12,171 nt of DNA. It comes from Desulfarculus sp. (GTDB taxonomy: Bacteria > Desulfobacterota > Desulfarculia > Desulfarculales > Desulfarculaceae). A program made the translations under genes and the position numbers. Under the pieces are notes generated by a model, which saw nothing but the letters and a program-made list of their open reading frames with translations, made no database searches and was not told the origin of the DNA. Positions 6,596 to 12,171 of this stretch are shown here, in pieces (positions within the stretch are counted from its first letter, which is position 1; every line of letters starts with the position of its first letter). The DNA lies in assembly GCA_020216625.1 (NCBI GenBank), contig JAIUYB010000024.1, positions 1 to 12,171 on the forward strand, read 5' to 3'.

Positions 6596-7039
6596 ATGAC
6601 CAAGACCAAGGTCTTGATCGTCGACGACGAGAAGGAAAACATCCGCTATCTCACCACCATTCTGGAAGAGAACGGCTTTAGGAGCATCTATTCCGCCGCC
6701 GATGGCGACGAGGGCCTGAAGCGGGTCAAGGAAGTGATGCCCGGGTTGATCGTGCTGGACGTGCGCATGCCCAAGAAGAGCGGCATCCAGGTTTTCAACG
6801 AGCTGCGCAAGATCTGGAAGTACAAGGACATACCGGTCATCATCCTCACCGGCGAGGGTGAGTTCCTCAAGCAGCTCGCCGCGTTGCGGGAGTTCCACGA
6901 GGGTGGCGCCCTGACCACCGACAAGCCCACCGAGGAAGTCCTGGGTCAGTTCATCAAGGACCGCCCCGAGGCCTTTCTGGAAAAGCCCATCGCGCCGGAG
7001 GCCTTCATGGCCGCCGTGCGCAAGGTTTTGGGCGAATGA
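6596..7039 (+). CDS. Stand-alone receiver-domain response regulator with an internal insertion
   Basis: 147 residues, one receiver domain and no output domain. Conserved positions are D10-D11 (VLIVDDE), phospho-acceptor D55 (LIVLDVRMP), T85 (VIILTGEG) and K130 (AFLEKPI). The T-to-K distance is 45 residues against 22 in CheY, so roughly 23 residues (LKQLAALREFHEGGALTTDK and the following stretch) are inserted between strands 4 and 5. Single-domain receivers work as phosphorelay intermediates or bind a target protein when phosphorylated. The ATG at 6596 is chosen because GGGAGG sits four bases before it; an upstream in-frame GTG at 6506 would add 30 residues unlike any receiver. The histidine kinase at 3370-5649, 1 kb away on the same strand, is a candidate partner, though two opposite-strand genes lie between. 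Confidence 0.92.
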   Translation: MTKTKVLIVDDEKENIRYLTTILEENGFRSIYSAADGDEGLKRVKEVMPGLIVLDVRMPKKSGIQVFNELRKIWKYKDIPVIILTGEGEFLKQLAALREFHEGGALTTDKPTEEVLGQFIKDRPEAFLEKPIAPEAFMAAVRKVLGE

Positions 7040-7222
7040 CACCCTAGGGCTCACCTCGCGAGGCGGCCGGGGCGGACCGGGCCAACCCCGCGGCGGGCGC
7101 GGCCACGTTCCGGTGAAGATCAACGCCGGCGGAAGATCACACCACCGGCCTGGCTGGATGCTCCGGCCCGGCCGGTTTGCCTTGTCTGGCCCGCGCCCTG
7201 TCCAGTGCGGGGAATACAGCCA

Positions 7223-9682
7223 TTGATCGCGCCCGACCTGCCCCAGAGCGAGTTCACCCCCGACCAGGAGCATTGGCGTAGGTCCATCACTGGCCAGTTT
7301 TGGCCAGCAGGGCGTGCTAGCGGCGGCCTTCCGCACGCCACTCTCCTCTCCTCTCCGTTCCCCAAAACCATCACGATTCATCTGGATCGAGGCAGCCTGG
7401 CCGGGGCCAACGCTCTGGATCTCCACCTTTTCAATCGCTCCGCCGCCGACTGCCTGACCGGGATTCGCCTTCTCGCCCAGGCGACCCAAGGTGACAATCC
7501 CCAAGCTTGTTATCATTCCGGGGTGTTGGAGCCGCTGGCGGCTGGTTCGGGTCGCCGCGTCCAATTTCACGTCGACACCCTGGTCCGCGATGGCCGGAGC
7601 TGGGACTGGTCGCGGGCCACGACGCTGGAGATCATCCTGGCCCTGCCCAAGGACAGCCCGCATCGCGGTGACCTGGCCGTGGTCGTGGAAGGGGTGCGAT
7701 GTCTTCGCCTGACCCGTCCCGAGGGGCCCAGGCTGACCGAGGCCGGTCTGGGGCGGGTCGTGTCGCCCGGAAATTGTCTCGCCAACCCGGGCAATGGCCG
7801 TTTGGAGGTGACGTGGTCGCCCCGGGGCCAAGCCACGACCGCCATCCGCACCCCCCCGCCCTTGCCCTGGCCCCTGGAGTCTTGCCATTGCCTCCTGGCG
7901 GGCCGGATCATGGGCCGGCAGGTGGGCTTCCCGCCCGATTGGGATCCGGGGGACGCCAGCGATCAGCAGTGGCGGCATTTCCTGCACCGCCATCACTTCC
8001 TGCGCGCCTTGGTGGCTGAGCACGCCCAAACCCGGGCCGCCAACCTGGAGGCGGCCGCCGTCACGGCGATCAGCGATTGGATCACCCGCCATCCGGTCCC
8101 CCTTCGATCGAGCGGGGGGTGCGCGCCGGCCTGGGAGACCCTTTCCACCGCCTGGCGGCTGTGGGAGTGGCTGCGGGTCTTGCCAGCCATGGCCGCACAG
8201 CCAGGGTTCGGGCGACCCAACCTGAACCTGCTCCTGCGATCCGCCTGGGAGCATGCCTGGCACCTGATGGATCATCAGGGGCACCCCACCAATTGGGCCC
8301 TGGTGGAGGCCGCGGTGCTGGCCCTGGCCGGGCTGGAGCTGGATTGCTTCCGCGACGCGCCCGCCTGGGCCGGGGTTGGCCTGGAGCGGCTGTCGGTCCA
8401 GGCGCGGCGGCAGTTTTGGTCCGACGGGGCCCACTTCGAGCTTTCGCCCCTGTATCAGGCCATTTGCCTGGAGGCCCTGCTGACGGTGGATCTGGCCCTG
8501 ACCGCGCGCGGCCTGGCCTTGCCCGCGGATGTGGCCGGGAGTGTCGATTTGGGCCTGAAGTACCTGCGGGCCCTGCGACGTCCGGCTGGCGCCTGGCCCG
8601 CGCTCAACGACTCCTGGGGCCTGGACCAAGACTACGCGGCGGTCCTGGACCTGGCCCAGGCGGCGGGACGCCAGGGCGGAGCGCCCGAGGAGGGGCGCGA
8701 TGGGCCAGAACGTGGTGCGGGAGGCGCTGGTCGCCATTTCCATCGGGCCGGAATTTGTCTGCTGGGCGAGGTGGGGGCTTCCTCCGGAGGCAACCGCTTG
8801 CTCCTGCGCGCCGGTCCGGCCGGGGCCGCCCACGCCCACGACGACGCCCTCTCCCTGGATGTCTCCCTGGGCGGAAGGCCCTTTGTGGTGGATCCGGGAG
8901 TCTCCAGCTATGAAACCAACCACGGTCTCACCGCCCACTATCGCTCGCTGGCGGCCCACAGCCTGCCCTGGATGGCCGGCTGGTCGCGGTCGGCCTCGGA
9001 TATGACCTGGAGTCGGCGGATCGCCTCGGACCAGGTGTCCCTGACCAGCGCGGCGGCCCCAGGCTTGGAAGCCGCCAGCGCGGCCGCCTGGGGGCCCTGG
9101 GCCAAATCGGAGCTGGCCGGCGTCATTTTCCGAGGGGTGGTCTGCTGTCTGGGAGAATATTTCGTGGTGCGGGATCATTTTCGCGGACGGGGAATACGCC
9201 AGGTCGAGGTTGGCTGGCAGTTCGCTCCCGGGGAGCTGGAGGTGGCCAAGGACGGACTAGCCGCTTGGCTACACGGTCCCCAGGGCGTGGTCGGCAGCCT
9301 GTTGGGTCCTGGTCCGGGCCAGGGCCCGGAGCTGATAAGGCTGGAGGGATGCCAAGATCCTCTCGGAGGTTGGGTGGCGAAGGCCGGCCAGGATATCCCC
9401 GCCGCCCACCTGTCCCACCGTCTGACGGCTCCGCTGCCCCTGACCCTGGTCTGGCTTCTGTGGCCGGGCCGCCTGGAGCCTGGCGCGGCCCACCTATTGC
9501 CCGGCGATCGGCCGGGGGCGGTTCACCTGCGCCTGGACCGGCCTGGCGGAGGGTGGGACGAGCTGACCTGGGGCCCGCCCCGCCTGGCGGCCAGGTCGCC
9601 AACCGGATTGCGCCAGGGAGCAATCCGCCTGGTCAGGCATGACCAAGATCGCGCGCCGAGGCTCCGCCAGCTTTCCGGATGA
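7223..9682 (+). CDS. Heparinase II/III-like polysaccharide lyase family protein
   Basis: About 819 residues. The first 220 or so look beta-rich and may be a carbohydrate-binding or jelly-roll extension. A helical toroid follows (about 250-475) with 'HPTNWALVEAAVLALAGLELD' and 'DGAHFELSPLYQ'. A beta-sandwich then carries 'AHAHDDALSLDVSLGGRPFVVDPGVSSYE' followed by 'YRSLAAHS', the hallmark of the heparinase II/III C-terminal domain. The candidate catalytic Tyr is in SPLY and the His in HAHDD. The 'NH' that usually precedes the toroid helix reads NW. Relatives cleave uronic-acid polysaccharides or sit in exopolysaccharide loci. No signal peptide is seen. The TTG at 7223 is preferred because GCGGGGA lies nine bases before it; a GTG at 7205 (six codons longer) lacks a Shine-Dalgarno. 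Its stop directly abuts the stop of the convergent GSCFA gene. Substrate cannot be read from sequence. Confidence 0.85.
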   Translation: MIAPDLPQSEFTPDQEHWRRSITGQFWPAGRASGGLPHATLLSSPFPKTITIHLDRGSLAGANALDLHLFNRSAADCLTGIRLLAQATQGDNPQACYHSGVLEPLAAGSGRRVQFHVDTLVRDGRSWDWSRATTLEIILALPKDSPHRGDLAVVVEGVRCLRLTRPEGPRLTEAGLGRVVSPGNCLANPGNGRLEVTWSPRGQATTAIRTPPPLPWPLESCHCLLAGRIMGRQVGFPPDWDPGDASDQQWRHFLHRHHFLRALVAEHAQTRAANLEAAAVTAISDWITRHPVPLRSSGGCAPAWETLSTAWRLWEWLRVLPAMAAQPGFGRPNLNLLLRSAWEHAWHLMDHQGHPTNWALVEAAVLALAGLELDCFRDAPAWAGVGLERLSVQARRQFWSDGAHFELSPLYQAICLEALLTVDLALTARGLALPADVAGSVDLGLKYLRALRRPAGAWPALNDSWGLDQDYAAVLDLAQAAGRQGGAPEEGRDGPERGAGGAGRHFHRAGICLLGEVGASSGGNRLLLRAGPAGAAHAHDDALSLDVSLGGRPFVVDPGVSSYETNHGLTAHYRSLAAHSLPWMAGWSRSASDMTWSRRIASDQVSLTSAAAPGLEAASAAAWGPWAKSELAGVIFRGVVCCLGEYFVVRDHFRGRGIRQVEVGWQFAPGELEVAKDGLAAWLHGPQGVVGSLLGPGPGQGPELIRLEGCQDPLGGWVAKAGQDIPAAHLSHRLTAPLPLTLVWLLWPGRLEPGAAHLLPGDRPGAVHLRLDRPGGGWDELTWGPPRLAARSPTGLRQGAIRLVRHDQDRAPRLRQLSG

Positions 9683-10657
9683 TCATGCGCGCTCGTTTTC
9701 TGGCGATTCGCCGCCGTGATGGCGCAGGAACTGGTCCATGATGTAGGCCACGGTCTGGTGGTTGACATGGAAATTCTCCCGGCCATCGGCCCAGATGGGT
9801 CGGCCCAGCAGCGCGGGCAGATGGATGGTGGCCATTTCGTAGGCCGGGAAGTAGTGGACGTTGTCGTGGCGGGCGGCGAACTCGTCGGCCACCGCCCGCA
9901 GGGTGGACTTGGAGTTGCAGCTGGCGCTGATCACGTCCTGATCGTCGCGGAAGGTGGCCCAGAGGTGGACCGGGGAGACCGTCACCACCAGTTGGCAGAC
10001 CGGGTTATGGACGACCAGCAGGCGGTGGATCGCCTCCAGGTTGTCCAGGTTTTCCTGATAGCGGCTGACCCGAAAGCGATAGCGGCTCAGGTCCCCGCCC
10101 TGGTTGACATAGGGACCGCTGGGCAGACAGATGACGTGGCCATCGTCATCCTGCCAGACCTCGGTCAGCCCCAGGGTGAGGATCAGGACCCGGGCCCGGG
10201 TCAGGGCCTGGCGCGAGCAAAGGCGATGCCGGGCGAAGTCCTCCTCGGCCTGGTCCAGGCTGTCGTAGAGCACGACGCGGCGGTAGGGGTCTTGGACCTG
10301 CCCCGAGATCGGGGCGATCCACCAGCGCGGCGTGGGCGACCATGGGCCGAAGGTGTAGTCGAAGACCTGGCGCATGGAAAAGGTGTTGTAGAGCCGCTCC
10401 CAGGCGGCGCTGGCGTGACGGGCGGCGGGGTGATGAGTTTCCTCCTGGATGTAGTTGTAGCCCCGCTCCAGGAGCACGGATTTGATCTCGCGGGCAAAGC
10501 AGGAGCCCATGGAGGCGATGGGAGTGGCGCGGTCGAGGCGAAATCCCGGCCGGGGGGGCAGGGGATAGTCTTCGTGGACGGCGGGGTTGTCATAGGAGCC
10601 CGGCCAGACCTGCCAGGGCCGGAATCGGTGCGCGGGGTGGACCTCGGACCTGGCCAT
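9683..10657 (-). CDS. GSCFA-domain protein, SGNH-hydrolase-like
   Basis: 324 residues. The family signature GSCFA is at 51-55 (ASMGSCFAREIKSVLLERGY). It is followed by 'NTFSMRQVFDY', 'LILTLGLTEVW', 'SGPYVNQGG', 'VVTVSPVHL', 'SCNSKSTLRAV' and a C-terminal 'YFPAYEM' and 'HVNHQTV' block, the usual order in this family. GSCFA proteins resemble SGNH/GDSL hydrolases, with the Ser in the signature as likely nucleophile, and often occur in capsule or exopolysaccharide loci; the exact reaction is not established. The ATG at 10657 is chosen because GGAGG stands six bases before it. An open frame extends 26 codons further to 10735 but has no comparable ribosome site. The gene is divergent from the glycosyltransferase at 10780 and converges on the lyase-like gene. 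Confidence 0.88.
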   Translation of the reverse strand: MARSEVHPAHRFRPWQVWPGSYDNPAVHEDYPLPPRPGFRLDRATPIASMGSCFAREIKSVLLERGYNYIQEETHHPAARHASAAWERLYNTFSMRQVFDYTFGPWSPTPRWWIAPISGQVQDPYRRVVLYDSLDQAEEDFARHRLCSRQALTRARVLILTLGLTEVWQDDDGHVICLPSGPYVNQGGDLSRYRFRVSRYQENLDNLEAIHRLLVVHNPVCQLVVTVSPVHLWATFRDDQDVISASCNSKSTLRAVADEFAARHDNVHYFPAYEMATIHLPALLGRPIWADGRENFHVNHQTVAYIMDQFLRHHGGESPENERA

Positions 10658-10779
10658 GATTCGCCTCCGGACGTAAACCTTATCCCATGCTCGCCGGATC
10701 ATGATATGCCATTTGCCAAGATATTTCGGCGGCAAGGTTTGCGGGCCGAAGAACCAGCCACCCGCGCCGGTGATCGACG

Positions 10780-11961
10780 ATGATGACGCGACACAGGATC
10801 TGCTTGGTCACCCCGGAGTACCCACCCGAGCATCGGGGAGGTTTGGCCCGCACCGCGGCCCGGGTGGCGCGCCATGTCGCTGGATTAGGGCTGGAGGTCC
10901 ATGTCGCTCATCTGGTGGTCAGGGACGGCCCACCGCCACGCCTGGACCACGACCGCGCCACCCGCTGGGAAGACGGCCTGGTGGTCCACCGGCTGGAGGT
11001 CGGGGCCGAGCCGCGCGATCCCGCCGCGCGGCAGAGCTGGGACTGCGAGCACACCCTGACCCTGCGCATGATGTTCGAGTCCCTCGCCCGCCTGCACCAG
11101 GAGCACGGTTTCGCGCTCCTGCATGCCTTTTTCCTCTTCCCGGTGGGTTATGTGGCGGTATTGTTGGCCGGGCGCGCGGGCATCCCCAGTCTCGTCACCA
11201 TGGTGGGTGATGACTTCAACCGCTTTGTCTTCAGCCCCGCCAAGCTGGCTCCGCTGACCCACGCCCTGCGACATGCCGACCAGGTGGTGGCCCTGAGCCA
11301 GGAGATGGCCCGATCCGCCGAGGCCCTGACCAACCCTCGCGCCCGGATCAGGATCATCCATAACTCGGTGGAGCCGGTGGCGACCGCCTGGCGTCCCCGG
11401 CCACCGGATGGGAGCGGCCTCCGGGTGGGCTGCGCTGGATATTTCAAATACAGCAAGGGGTTGCCCTATCTTCTGGCCGCCGTGGCCGAGCTGGCCCGGG
11501 AGCGGGAGGTGGAGCTGCAACTGCTGGGCGGCTTCAAGCGTGGTCAGCGGGCCCAGCTCGAGCACTGGGTGCGGGAGCTGGGCTTGGGCCAGCGCCTGGA
11601 TTTGATCGATCCCTGTGATCATTCCCAGGTCCTGGATTGGTTGCGTGGCCTGGACGCCTTCGTGCTGCCGTCAATGTCCGAGGGGTGTCCCAACATCCTG
11701 ATGGAGGCCATGGCCTGCGGACTGCCCTGCGTGGCCACCCGGGTGGGGGCCTGCCCGGAGCTGATTGAGCCCGGGGTGTCGGGCCTCTTGGCGCCCGCGG
11801 GCGACAGCCGGGCCCTGGCCGAGGCCCTGGCCTGGATCGCCGACCAGCCCGAGGCCGCCGCCGGTCTGGGACGGGGGGCGCGTGAGGCCATGAGGCGCTT
11901 CACTCCCGCCGCCGAGCGGGCGGCCTGGCTGGAGCTGTACCAGGAGCTGCTGGAGTCGTGA
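10780..11961 (+). CDS. Glycosyltransferase, GT4-type (GT-B fold)
   Basis: 393 residues. The N-terminal Rossmann half opens with ICLVTPEYPPEHRGGLARTA (7-26), the acceptor-side glycine loop of GT4 enzymes. The C-terminal half has GYFKYSKGLPYLLAAV (220-235, with the K-G typical of nucleotide-sugar binding), then 'LDAFVLPSMSEG', and the EX7E motif at E301/E309 (EGCPNILME), followed by 'ACGLPCVATRVGACPELI'. These retaining enzymes transfer a sugar from a nucleotide donor at the cytosolic face of the membrane, commonly in O-antigen, capsule or exopolysaccharide synthesis. Donor and acceptor cannot be read. The start is ATG-ATG (10780 or 10783) with no strong Shine-Dalgarno. The methyltransferase gene follows after a single base, so the two are surely co-transcribed and probably translationally coupled. 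Confidence 0.93.
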   Translation: MMTRHRICLVTPEYPPEHRGGLARTAARVARHVAGLGLEVHVAHLVVRDGPPPRLDHDRATRWEDGLVVHRLEVGAEPRDPAARQSWDCEHTLTLRMMFESLARLHQEHGFALLHAFFLFPVGYVAVLLAGRAGIPSLVTMVGDDFNRFVFSPAKLAPLTHALRHADQVVALSQEMARSAEALTNPRARIRIIHNSVEPVATAWRPRPPDGSGLRVGCAGYFKYSKGLPYLLAAVAELAREREVELQLLGGFKRGQRAQLEHWVRELGLGQRLDLIDPCDHSQVLDWLRGLDAFVLPSMSEGCPNILMEAMACGLPCVATRVGACPELIEPGVSGLLAPAGDSRALAEALAWIADQPEAAAGLGRGAREAMRRFTPAAERAAWLELYQELLES

Positions 11962-11962
11962 A

Positions 11963-12171
11963 TTGACATCGGCCAGGTTGCGCTATCCCACGGACCATTG
12001 GCTGCGCGGGCCGGACCCGGCCCAGACCCTGGCCCGCTACCTGGACCAACAGGCCAAGGTCTACAGCCGGGTCAAGAATCTTTTCATGATCGAGTTGCTG
12101 GGCGATCTCGCCGGTAAGCGGATCCTGGATTTTGGCTGCGGCGGAGGGCTAATGGCGGTGGAGGCGGCCCT
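11963..12171 (+). CDS. SAM-dependent methyltransferase, class I, cut by window end
   Basis: Only the first 69 residues are in the window. The SAM-binding motif I is clear at 53-62 (RILDFGCGGG). The part before it (YLDQQAKVYSRVKNLFMIEL) is the usual N-terminal helix region of Methyltransf_11/23-type proteins. The start is TTG at 11963, with GGAG seven bases upstream inside the end of the glycosyltransferase gene, whose stop ends one free base before it. In this setting it probably methylates a sugar, lipid carrier or other surface-glycan precursor; this is inference from context. Confidence 0.85.
   Translation, partial: MTSARLRYPTDHWLRGPDPAQTLARYLDQQAKVYSRVKNLFMIELLGDLAGKRILDFGCGGGLMAVEAA

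Noticed and set aside
5677..6642. Single 321-residue minus-strand gene
   Set aside because: Its first two thirds overlap the better-supported 100-residue gene (GTG with AAGGGGG) and non-coding sequence; only the last 92 codons look coding.
6443..9178. 911-codon minus-strand open frame spanning the receiver and lyase genes
   Set aside because: Crosses two clear plus-strand genes, is rich in Gly, Pro and Gln with no family signature, and has no sensible ribosome site.
10658..10735. N-terminal extension of the GSCFA protein
   Set aside because: The internal ATG at 10657 has GGAGG at ideal distance; the upstream start has none and the extra residues are basic and unlike the family.

Overview
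The window is G+C-rich (about two thirds by eye) and gene-dense, and it uses TTG start codons freely: four of the ten starts I place are TTG with good Shine-Dalgarno sequences, a fifth TTG is preferred for the lyase, and one start is GTG. This, together with a soluble multi-PAS kinase, a sigma-54 activator and a BioB-like radical SAM enzyme, suggests a Gram-negative anaerobe of the old Deltaproteobacteria (Desulfobacterota). That placement is inference. No rRNA, tRNA, CRISPR or mobile element was seen.

Region 1 (1-3076, all on the minus strand) is a sigma-54 regulatory unit. It holds a universal stress protein gene (cut by the window edge), an NtrC-family response regulator and a biotin-synthase-like radical SAM protein. 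The stress gene has a well-formed -24/-12 promoter (TGGCAT-N5-TTGC) 36-51 bases before its ATG. Upstream of that lie two perfect TGTTGC/GGTTGC-N5-inverted sites plus a degenerate one, as expected for enhancer sites of an NtrC-type activator. The activator gene has its own -24/-12 candidate, so the likely circuit is autoregulation plus control of the stress gene.

Region 2 (3077-3369) is a 293-base divergent intergenic region rich in dyad symmetry: a perfect 10+10 inverted repeat, a run of GC-rich hairpins ending in a T tract, and an extended -10 promoter for the kinase.

Region 3 (3370-7039) is a second signalling block. It has a soluble 759-residue histidine kinase with an N-terminal Rossmann-like domain and three PAS domains, two small unrecognised minus-strand genes, and a stand-alone receiver protein with an unusual insertion before its conserved lysine. 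The kinase may phosphorylate this receiver, the NtrC-type regulator, or both.

Region 4 (7040-12171) looks like part of a surface-polysaccharide locus: a heparinase II/III-like protein, a convergent GSCFA-domain protein whose stop codon abuts the lyase stop, a family 4-type glycosyltransferase, and a SAM-dependent methyltransferase starting one base after it and running off the window.
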